Origin: Dasania marina DSM 21967
GTDB lineage: Bacteria; Pseudomonadota; Gammaproteobacteria; Pseudomonadales; Dasaniaceae
DNA: 64,000 nt
Direction: 5' to 3'
Assembly (NCBI RefSeq): GCF_000373485.1
Contig: NZ_KB891575.1
Coordinates: 524,035-588,034, forward strand
How positions within the stretch are numbered: position 1 is the stretch's first letter; each line of letters opens with the position of its first letter. The notes beneath the pieces were generated by a model. That model saw only the letters and a program-made list of their open reading frames with translations, searched no databases and was not told the origin of the DNA. The position numbers and the translations under genes are program-made. Shown here piece by piece: positions 1 through 7,133 of this stretch.

Positions 1-592
1 CCCATACTTGATAAAAAACACTAATCGGTTTTTTATTTTGATACTGCTGCTGTAGTGAGGTTAGTTTTTTATTATAAGCCTCAGCGGCGGCACCCGGGAT
101 TTTCTCCCCAAGTAGCATACCGACATTACGCAGAGATTTTTCAATAGAAAGTAACGTTCTGGGCTCGCCCCAATACACTTTAATACCCAGCTCTTCAATT
201 TTTTTTATGCGCTCGGCACCATTGCCCGAATGCCAGGCCAAAATTAAATCGGGCTGCAGTCGCAGTATGGCTTCGGCGCTAAAACTTTTATAGCTGCCCA
301 CTCGAGGAATATTTTTAGCCTCTTCTGGATAATCGCTATAACTCACGGCTCCCACTAACTTATCGCCAGCCCCTACCGCATAAACCAACTCGACGATATG
401 CGGAGCCAAAGCCACCACGCGGCTAGCGGGTTTATCTAGCTGTATCACTTGGCCGCTATCATCGGTGACTTGTATGGCATGGGCAGGCAATATTGTCGCA
501 CTAGCTATTAGCGCCCAAGTTATAACCGCTTTGGTTCTAAACACTTTAGTCATTAACACTTTAGTCATAAACAAGGTGATTAATTTCATCAT
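1..592 (-). CDS. btuF: BtuF-like cobalamin-binding periplasmic protein (partial, runs off window start)
   Basis: The first 197 residues are visible and the C-terminus lies outside the window. After a hydrophobic signal segment ending near PAHA come features of class III (BtuF/FhuD-type) substrate-binding proteins: a segment RVVALAPHIVELVYAVGAG, then a VGAVSYSDYP stretch and a LILAWHSGN stretch. It would capture corrinoid in the periplasm and pass it to the BtuC/BtuD transporter encoded upstream in the same transcription unit. The start at 592 overlaps the cobC stop as ATGA, which indicates translational coupling; a second ATG follows directly. The B12 assignment rests mainly on neighbouring cobC, cbiB and btuB; a heme or siderophore ligand is less likely. 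Confidence 0.85.
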   Translation of the reverse strand, partial: MMKLITLFMTKVLMTKVFRTKAVITWALIASATILPAHAIQVTDDSGQVIQLDKPASRVVALAPHIVELVYAVGAGDKLVGAVSYSDYPEEAKNIPRVGSYKSFSAEAILRLQPDLILAWHSGNGAERIKKIEELGIKVYWGEPRTLLSIEKSLRNVGMLLGEKIPGAAAEAYNKKLTSLQQQYQNKKPISVFYQVW

Positions 593-1581
593 AGTTTTAT
601 ATTACTTAAGCTGCGTTGGCAGCGTTTGATACAGGCCGGTAAACCAAAACGCAATAGACCGTCGCCATCAGGTTGCTGCGGTGCAAAGATGCGTAGCCAA
701 ATACCTTGCTGCGCAAACTGCTGTTTAATAGACCTTAGTTTTTCATAAGGCCCGGCTACAGAAATAAATAAAGGCCCAGGTTTAATCGTGAAATCTGGCA
801 ACTGTGTAGCCAGCAATTGTTGCATGGCCTGCTGCATATTATGTATGCGCTGTTGTTGCTGTATCTGCCAAGCGCTATCACTTAAGGCCTGCTCGGCTAT
901 GTATAGGCTGGGTGCAGTCAAGCCCCATAACAATAGGCGCTGCTCAAAACGCGCCTTTAACTCTATGGGTAAATACACAAAGCCTACCCGTATGCCCGCC
1001 AAACCAAAAAACTTGCCCATAGAGCGCAGTACGATTAAGGAACCTTGCTCAACATGCTGCAGCATACTGGTCTGCGAACAGCTATCAATAAAGGCTTCAT
1101 CAATAATTAAATAACCGGCGACTTTTTGCTGCAAGCGTTGTAAGGCTGTGTTATCCCATAACTCGCCGGTGGGATTGTTGGGATTAATTACCAACACATG
1201 CTCCACCTGATCTAACAAGCCCAGTAAGTGCGCATAGCTGTTATAGGTCAGCAGCTGATGGCCAGCGTTTTGCCAAGCCTGCCGGTGCTCGGCATAGCCC
1301 CACAGCGGCATTGCCACCGTACGGGGTGGCAATAATTGCGGCAATAATTCTATGGCTTGCTGCGAACCCGCAACTGGCACTAAACCTTGCACACCATAAT
1401 AGCCGCTAACAACGCGGCTAAAACTGTCGCTATGCTCGGGCAAACGCTGCCAACAAGCTTGCGGTAACTCTGTCACCGGCCAAGACCAAGGGCTAATGCC
1501 GGTAGATAAATCCAACCAAGGCTGCTGCGCATCAGGATACTGCTGCCTAGCCTGTAATAAATTGCCTCCATGCTCAAGCAT
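589..1581 (-). CDS. cobC: threonine-phosphate decarboxylase (PLP fold-type I)
   Basis: This 330-residue enzyme of the class I/II aminotransferase fold shows NPNNPTG near residue 133, DEAF at 161 and the PLP-lysine context SMGKFFGLAG with K190. In this family (CobD of Salmonella, CobC of pseudomonads) L-threonine phosphate is decarboxylated to aminopropanol phosphate, the linker in the nucleotide loop of B12. CbiB, encoded just upstream, attaches that linker. The gene overlaps cbiB by 8 bases and btuF by 4, so the three are probably one mRNA. Histidinol-phosphate aminotransferase is the nearest confusable family; the corrinoid neighbours decide against it. Confidence 0.9.
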   Translation of the reverse strand: MLEHGGNLLQARQQYPDAQQPWLDLSTGISPWSWPVTELPQACWQRLPEHSDSFSRVVSGYYGVQGLVPVAGSQQAIELLPQLLPPRTVAMPLWGYAEHRQAWQNAGHQLLTYNSYAHLLGLLDQVEHVLVINPNNPTGELWDNTALQRLQQKVAGYLIIDEAFIDSCSQTSMLQHVEQGSLIVLRSMGKFFGLAGIRVGFVYLPIELKARFEQRLLLWGLTAPSLYIAEQALSDSAWQIQQQQRIHNMQQAMQQLLATQLPDFTIKPGPLFISVAGPYEKLRSIKQQFAQQGIWLRIFAPQQPDGDGLLRFGLPACIKRCQRSLSNIKL

Positions 1582-2503
1582 AATGGCCCACCAGTTCTGC
1601 GCTTAATACCACTACTAGCAACACTATTAACCAGCCATATACCGTGCGATCTAATAAACCTATCGCTCGCGCTATATCTCCCGCCTGCGGTTGTGCACCG
1701 CAACCCATAATAGGTTTCTCCTGCCACTGGCCGTGATACATCGTCGGCCCACCTAACAATACGCCTAAGCTGCCTGCGCCCGCACACATCACTGGGCCAC
1801 CATTGGGGCTAGCGCACTGTGATGCTTGCTCGCGCCAACAACGCCACGCGGCACGGCGCTTACCTAACAACATATAACTGAGCGCTGTTAAGCGCGCGGG
1901 AATGGAATTTAGTACGTCGTCCACTTTCGCGCTAAACCAACCAAACTGTTGATAGCGCGCGGTGCGGTAGCCCCACATGGCATCTAAGGTATTGGCCAAG
2001 CGATACACCACTACACCTACTGGGCCCGCCACCACAAACCAAAACAAGGCGGCAAAAATAGCATCGGCACCGTTTTCTAATAACGACTCTAAGACACCGC
2101 GTAAAACGGCTGGTTCATCCATGGTTTCAGTGTTGCGGCTGACTATACGTGCCACCGCTGCCCGCGCCGCGGCAATATTCTGTTGCAGTGCCTGCGCCAC
2201 CGCTAAGCCATGCTCGCGTAAACTCTGCCAGCCTATAGCAAGATAGAGCAGGGCAGCGGCGGCTAAATGATAAACATAAGGCGGCGCGTAGTTACGTAAA
2301 AAATGAAGAGATACCGCCACTAACCCGGCGGGCACAGCCACCGCCAACAACCAAGCCATCACGCCCTGCCAACGCTGGCCGCCATTGCAACAACGCTCGA
2401 TAAGTAGGGCGTAGCCAGCCCATCCCACTAGCGGATGTAAACGCTTGGGTTCGCCGAGCAACCTATCGGTCAGCACCGCTATTAATACCGTTAGCCACAG
2501 CAT
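1574..2503 (-). CDS. cbiB: adenosylcobinamide-phosphate synthase, membrane protein
   Basis: A 309-residue integral membrane protein of the CbiB/CobD family. The N-terminus carries the family motif DRLLGEPKRLHPLVGW, and several hydrophobic segments follow. It joins adenosylcobyric acid to aminopropanol (phosphate), the product of the neighbouring decarboxylase. Its start overlaps the btuD stop as TGATG and its end overlaps cobC by 8 bases, so translation is tightly coupled. No genes for de novo corrin-ring synthesis are seen here, so a salvage role fits best, though such genes could lie outside the window. Confidence 0.92.
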   Translation of the reverse strand: MLWLTVLIAVLTDRLLGEPKRLHPLVGWAGYALLIERCCNGGQRWQGVMAWLLAVAVPAGLVAVSLHFLRNYAPPYVYHLAAAALLYLAIGWQSLREHGLAVAQALQQNIAAARAAVARIVSRNTETMDEPAVLRGVLESLLENGADAIFAALFWFVVAGPVGVVVYRLANTLDAMWGYRTARYQQFGWFSAKVDDVLNSIPARLTALSYMLLGKRRAAWRCWREQASQCASPNGGPVMCAGAGSLGVLLGGPTMYHGQWQEKPIMGCGAQPQAGDIARAIGLLDRTVYGWLIVLLVVVLSAELVGHYA

Positions 2504-3264
2504 CAGCTTACAAACAAATGTTTACCGCTAGTGGGATGCACTACGCGGTGAAATTTTAATTTAAACACGTCTTCTAATAGCGACTCTTGTAGAACTTGCT
2601 CGGGTGTGCCCACGGCTTTAATATAGCCTTGGTCCATTAAAATAATTTTATCGGCAAAGCTGGCGGCTAAATTTAAATCGTGCAGCACCATTAGCACTGC
2701 GCTACCGGCCATAGCTTTGCGTTTAAAAATAGTCATCACTTGCTGTTGGTGGGAAAAATCTAAGGCGGCGGTAGGCTCGTCTAGCAATAATAAACAGCGG
2801 CCCTGCCACACCTGCGCCAACACCCGCGCCAATTGCACACGCTGTTTTTCACCGCCGGACAATTGGGTATAGGGCTGATGGCGTAGCTGGCCTACGCCCA
2901 TCAAATTTAAGGCTTCTTTAATAATGTCATTATCAATAAGTAAACCAGTATCGTGAGGAGTGCGGCCTAAGGCCACTACTTCGCTAGCGGTAAAAGGAAA
3001 ATCCAATAGCTGATGTTGTGCCAATACCGCGCACTGCTTGGCCTTTGCTAATAGCGGCCAATCCCGTATGGGCTGCGAGCAGTAGTTCACCTCGCCACTA
3101 TCGGGGCTAAGTTCACCACTGGCGACTTTTAAAAATGATGACTTACCAGCACCGTTAGGGCCCAACACCACCACCAACTCACCGGCATTAATGTCGGCAC
3201 TCACATTGTTTAAAATAGCGGCATGGTCTAACTGTAATTGTAGATGTTTGAGCTGCAGCATCAT
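2503..3264 (-). CDS. btuD: cobalamin/heme-type ABC transporter ATP-binding protein
   Basis: A 253-residue ABC ATPase with Walker A GPNGAGKS (residues 35-42), signature LSGGEKQR near 136 and Walker B LLLLDEPTAALD near 157, followed by a switch histidine in VLHDLNLAA. It energises import through the BtuC-type permease encoded immediately upstream; its ATG overlaps the permease stop as TAATG. By sequence alone it resembles the HmuV/FecE group used for heme or siderophores. Operon context with btuB, btuF, cbiB and cobC makes cobalamin the likely substrate. Confidence 0.88.
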   Translation of the reverse strand: MMLQLKHLQLQLDHAAILNNVSADINAGELVVVLGPNGAGKSSFLKVASGELSPDSGEVNYCSQPIRDWPLLAKAKQCAVLAQHQLLDFPFTASEVVALGRTPHDTGLLIDNDIIKEALNLMGVGQLRHQPYTQLSGGEKQRVQLARVLAQVWQGRCLLLLDEPTAALDFSHQQQVMTIFKRKAMAGSAVLMVLHDLNLAASFADKIILMDQGYIKAVGTPEQVLQESLLEDVFKLKFHRVVHPTSGKHLFVS

Positions 3265-4274
3265 TACCTCGCGATTAAGCTGGCATTACGCTGCTGGCGT
3301 AATAGTGATAAAAAGAAAGGCGCGCCCAATACGGCGGTAACTACACCTATGGGCAACTCGCTGGGCGCTATGGCTATGCGCGAAACCGCATCGGCCAATA
3401 TTAATAAAATCGCCCCCGCCAGGGCGGAACAGGGAATTAAGTAACGGTGATCGGGGCCAATTAATAGGCGAATGATATGCGGAGTAATTAAACCCACAAA
3501 CGAGATAGTGCCGCTTAGCGCTACCGCCACGCCCACCACCAAGGCCACTAAAATAATAATTTGGCGCTTTACTCTATCAACATAGATACCTAAATGGCGT
3601 GCCTCTGATTCACCCAATAACATGGCATTAAGAGCCCGACTATAACGTGGCATCCATAATAACAAGCTGCCTAACACGCCATAGGCCATGGCCAAACGCG
3701 GCCAGCTGCTGCCATTAAGCGAACCCATTTGCCACAAGCTGATTTGACGCAACATATGATTGTCGGCGATGTACTGAAAGAAACTATTTAAAGCCCCCGC
3801 CAACGCACTAATGGCAATACCAGCCAGTAGCATAGTCGCCACTGATGTGCCGCTGCTACTAGAAGCCAACCTATAAACAATAGTGGTAGCCAATACAGCA
3901 CCGGCAAAAGCGCCCAAGGCTATAAAAGAGACACCGGCAATCGCACTGCCTGCACCTAACACTATTGCTAAGCTGGCACCTGCCGAGGCACCGCTGGTAA
4001 CACCAATTAAAGAAGGGTCGGCCAAAGGATTACGAAACAGCCCCTGCATCATCACCCCAGCTACGGCTAAGGTAGCGCCAATGATTGCGGCCATTAGGGC
4101 ACGGGGTAGACGAATTTTTTCTAAGATCAGTTGATTCGATGAGGGTGTTGCAAAAACATCAAACAACTCTAAAGGGTTGATAATTTCTGGGCCAAGGGTT
4201 AGCGCAATGACTAACGACAAAGGCAGTAGCAATAATGTAAGTGTAACTAAATAACGTGGGTTTAACCTTTTCAT
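3264..4274 (-). CDS. btuC: FecCD/BtuC-family ABC transporter permease
   Basis: A 336-residue polytopic permease of the FecCD family. Recognisable pieces are RLPRALMAAIIGATLAVAG and GLFRNPLADPSLIGVTSGAS in the first third, and GTISFVGLITPHIIRLLIG, the region contacting the ATPase, in the last third. It forms the membrane channel for the substrate delivered by BtuF. It starts the btuC-btuD-cbiB-cobC-btuF run, downstream of btuB and separated from it by a hairpin terminator, so part of its expression may need an internal promoter or read-through. Confidence 0.9.
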   Translation of the reverse strand: MKRLNPRYLVTLTLLLLPLSLVIALTLGPEIINPLELFDVFATPSSNQLILEKIRLPRALMAAIIGATLAVAGVMMQGLFRNPLADPSLIGVTSGASAGASLAIVLGAGSAIAGVSFIALGAFAGAVLATTIVYRLASSSSGTSVATMLLAGIAISALAGALNSFFQYIADNHMLRQISLWQMGSLNGSSWPRLAMAYGVLGSLLLWMPRYSRALNAMLLGESEARHLGIYVDRVKRQIIILVALVVGVAVALSGTISFVGLITPHIIRLLIGPDHRYLIPCSALAGAILLILADAVSRIAIAPSELPIGVVTAVLGAPFFLSLLRQQRNASLIAR

Positions 4275-4290
4275 ACTCTCTACATAAAAA

Positions 4291-4319
4291 ATAGTCAGGG
4301 CCTTATTCGGCCCTGACTT
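4291..4319 (-). terminator. Rho-independent terminator after btuB
   Basis: A perfect 10-bp stem (AGTCAGGGCC at 4293-4302 with GGCCCTGACT at 4309-4318) is followed on the minus strand by ATTTTTT. It lies between btuB and btuC, so it would partly separate the riboswitch-controlled receptor from the transporter genes. Confidence 0.85.
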
Positions 4320-4362
4320 TATCTGGCTATACCTTACTATGAGGCTCTATTTGGGTTACCCC

Positions 4363-6207
4363 CTATATAGCAGGCGTATAAACCACAGAAAATAACAACT
4401 CTAGGCCGGGTGTTCTATAGTCACCTAAACGACCTACAGCGGTTACATATTCTTTTTCAAACAGGTTATCGACTTTCAGCTGTAGTTTCCATTCTTGATC
4501 TAGCCTATAAGCACCGCGTAAAGCCACAGTACCATAGCCATTGAGCTTGGTGCTGTTGTCGGCTTCATTATAGCGGCTGCTTGCGCCGTAAATGCTTGCA
4601 CCCACAGACCACTGGTCAAAGCTGCGATCGATATCTATGTTAATGGCCTGCTCGGGTTTGCGCGCCAAGTCATTGCCGGTAGTATCATCTTGGGTATCGA
4701 GTAAGGTCAGCGAGGTATTCACATCCCAGCCCAGAATTTCTTTTTCAAAAGAAGCATCGATACCTTTAATGGTTGCTGTGGCGATTTGATCATTAGCAAA
4801 AATAGCGGCGTTATATTGAATTAAGTTTTTCACATTATTCTTATACGCACTCACTGCCCAGCTGTAATCATTTCCAAAACCTTTAAACGCTAGCTCATAG
4901 GTGTCACTTTCTTCAGGAACCGTATTAGGGTTGCCAAAGAAGGGATAATAAAGATCATTAAAGGTCGGCGCCTTAAACGCTTCACCATAGCTGGCTACCA
5001 CTTTTAAATTGGCACGTATATCGTAACCCACCGAGGCGTTATAAGTATCGTAACTACCGAACTGCTCGTTATCGTCATTTCTGGCACCTAGGTTTGCAGA
5101 AACAGCACCCTGCACAAATTGCACTTGCGCAAAACCGGCATGGTTATCACGCTCATCTTCGCTGTATGCGGTTGAGCCTGAAACTTCTTCATTTAAGTAA
5201 TCGTAGCCCAAGGTTAATAACACATTGTCGTGAACACGAATGTCATTTTGCCAAGACAGATCGGTTTTTTCGGTATTAAATACGCCGCCGCTAAAAGACT
5301 GGTCGTCAAATAAGGTTTCGGTTTCATCTTTAGATGAACCTATGCTCAATGACGTAGAGACGGTATCGAGTAACTGCCAAGCGGCATTAACATTCAGCGC
5401 TTCCGTTTTACTATCGGTATAAGGTGCGCAAGTATAACCGTAGCAACTTCTATCATACTCAGACTCAGCTTCGTTAAGCTGATAGCTCAAACCCAGAGTA
5501 ACGCCCTGTATGGGGTTGTAGCTGCCATTAAAACCTATAGCGCGCTGCCTATAGGCATCGTCGTCATCACTGGGTGCGGTTTTATCATCAGTGAAATCAT
5601 AGCCGCCGGTGTAGACATAGGAGGCGGTTAAGCTGGCTTGATAGTTTTCACCTTTATGGCCCACGTTTACCGAAGCATCTCTAGTGTCGTGATTACCCAC
5701 ACCGGCCTTAACGATTAAAGGCCGATTGGCATTACCTTTACGGGTAATAATATTGACCACCCCGCCTAAGGCATCAGAGCCATATAAACTGGATTTTGGC
5801 CCGCGCACAATTTCTATGCGCTCTATCATCTCTGGGTCTAGATATTCAACAGCCGTACTACCTAATGTAGCGCTGCCTACGCGTATACCATCGACTAAAA
5901 ACAGGGTGTGGTCTGATTGATTGCCTCTTAGGCTCACGCTAGTTTGCGCGCCACGACCACCGTTATTGACAATACTTAAGCCCGGCGCTTTAGCTAATAA
6001 CTCTGCCACGCTTTTGGCTTGGTATTTTTCTATATCTTCACGGCTAAATACCGTGACTGATGCTAAGGTTTCCGCATAGCTTTGCTGGGTGCGGGTAGCA
6101 GTTACTAGGGTTTGTTCGGCTTTGTCATTGCTATTGCCGTTTTGGTCTGCCGCAATAACTGCGCCAGAGGCAAGGGCTGAAATAGCCAAAGATAATAATG
6201 TTTTCAT
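4363..6207 (-). CDS. btuB: TonB-dependent vitamin B12 outer-membrane receptor
   Basis: A 614-residue TonB-dependent receptor. A signal peptide ends near AVIAA; the TonB-box-like segment EQTLVTATRTQQS follows, then a plug domain (about 45-150, with SVAELLAKAPGLSIV and RIEIVRGPKSSLYGSDALGGVVNIIT) and a 22-strand-type barrel ending in an aromatic-rich segment. Length and plug motifs match BtuB. An upstream cobalamin riboswitch makes the substrate assignment strong. The ribosome binding site is GGGGACACC just before the ATG. Confidence 0.95.
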   Translation of the reverse strand: MKTLLSLAISALASGAVIAADQNGNSNDKAEQTLVTATRTQQSYAETLASVTVFSREDIEKYQAKSVAELLAKAPGLSIVNNGGRGAQTSVSLRGNQSDHTLFLVDGIRVGSATLGSTAVEYLDPEMIERIEIVRGPKSSLYGSDALGGVVNIITRKGNANRPLIVKAGVGNHDTRDASVNVGHKGENYQASLTASYVYTGGYDFTDDKTAPSDDDDAYRQRAIGFNGSYNPIQGVTLGLSYQLNEAESEYDRSCYGYTCAPYTDSKTEALNVNAAWQLLDTVSTSLSIGSSKDETETLFDDQSFSGGVFNTEKTDLSWQNDIRVHDNVLLTLGYDYLNEEVSGSTAYSEDERDNHAGFAQVQFVQGAVSANLGARNDDNEQFGSYDTYNASVGYDIRANLKVVASYGEAFKAPTFNDLYYPFFGNPNTVPEESDTYELAFKGFGNDYSWAVSAYKNNVKNLIQYNAAIFANDQIATATIKGIDASFEKEILGWDVNTSLTLLDTQDDTTGNDLARKPEQAINIDIDRSFDQWSVGASIYGASSRYNEADNSTKLNGYGTVALRGAYRLDQEWKLQLKVDNLFEKEYVTAVGRLGDYRTPGLELLFSVVYTPAI

Positions 6208-6339
6208 GGTGTCCCCAATCTAAATCCATAAGCAGCTTAGGCTTATAGTGATAAGTAAAGTGATTGAGGGAGGGTAAGAGTGAAGTGCTAGAGCAACTGA
6301 TGCTATAAGAATTCACTGATAAAGCCCTCCGCTTCATCG

Positions 6340-6452
6340 AGTTAATACAGTTGTTGGCAGGTATCGGGCTTTGCATGCGAACATGCTTTACCGTTGCGGG
6401 GGCAGCGATGGAATTATTGCCAAAGGCAATGCACCATCTTCCCATTTAACTA
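6340..6452 (-). promoter_or_regulatory. cobalamin riboswitch controlling btuB
   Basis: Read on the minus strand, the conserved blocks of the cobalamin aptamer occur in order: GGGAAGATGGTGCA, GCTGCCCCCGCAACGGTAA, and the B12 box AAGCCCGATACCTGCC at about 6355-6371. The closing P1 helix can be made from AGTTAA near 6446-6451 and TTAACT near 6340-6346. It lies about 130 bases upstream of the btuB start, with the expression platform in between. Adenosylcobalamin binding should repress btuB. Confidence 0.95.
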
Positions 6453-6602
6453 GCTTTAAACATCAAAGCCAGACCAAAAACTGTGCGGGATCCTACACGC
6501 ATAGGCCTTAATGGGCAAGTTATACTGCGTTTCCCCACGGGGATTGAATTCGCTACAGCCAAGCCTTACGATAGCGAATCATAAACTATGCAGACTATTC
6601 CG

Positions 6603-6938
6603 ATGAATCACTGGTTCTTTCTATCACTAGCCATTATTGCCGAAGTTATCGCCACCTCGGCGCTAAAACATAGCGAAGGTTTTACTAAATTGTGGCCCAC
6701 TCTTATCACCGCGGTAGGCTATACGATAGCGTTTTACTTATTATCCTTAACACTGCGCACCCTGCCTATGGGCATAGCTTATGCGGTATGGTCGGGGGCA
6801 GGCATAGTGCTAATTTCATTAGTAGGCTGGCTGGCATTTAAGCAAAGTCTTGATACGGCCGCTATCATAGGGATGTGCTTTATTGTTTTAGGCGTGGCTA
6901 TTATCAACACCTACTCTAATAGCATGAGTCACGGCTAA
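6603..6938 (+). CDS. small multidrug resistance (EmrE/QacE-type) efflux protein
   Basis: Four transmembrane segments in 111 residues, close to EmrE (110). The essential glutamate falls at residue 14 ([18 protein letters not shown]) when the second ATG is used, exactly as in EmrE, so I prefer 6603 over the in-frame ATG at 6588; neither has a clear ribosome binding site. [20 protein letters not shown] matches the family core. It probably exports cationic dyes, quaternary ammonium compounds or polyamines by proton antiport. It is divergent from the btuB riboswitch leader and stands alone. Confidence 0.9.
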   Translation: MNHWFFLSLAIIAEVIATSALKHSEGFTKLWPTLITAVGYTIAFYLLSLTLRTLPMGIAYAVWSGAGIVLISLVGWLAFKQSLDTAAIIGMCFIVLGVAIINTYSNSMSHG

Positions 6939-7133
6939 ACAGCGCGGTTTACTGCTTATCTTTTCTGGTAATTACATCCCCAGCAAACCGTAAACACCTA
7001 GCTTTAGCCCATATTTTTATCGCAATTAGTAGAAGATTTTTTATTCATACCTTCTATAATGACTAACAATCATAGCCGCAGCTATTACCGCCCATAATAA
7101 TTAAACTCTCCAGCTCAGCTACAATGGGTCAAC

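Noticed and set aside
6131-6445. Open frame of 104 codons on the minus strand across the btuB leader
   Set aside because: It lies in the cobalamin riboswitch and has no family resemblance; the RNA structure explains the conservation.
6485-6545. Two small hairpins with ACG-containing loops upstream of the SMR gene, suggestive of a guanidine-II (mini-ykkC) riboswitch
   Set aside because: One loop is ACGC, not ACGR, the stems are short and imperfect, and neither overlaps a ribosome binding site.
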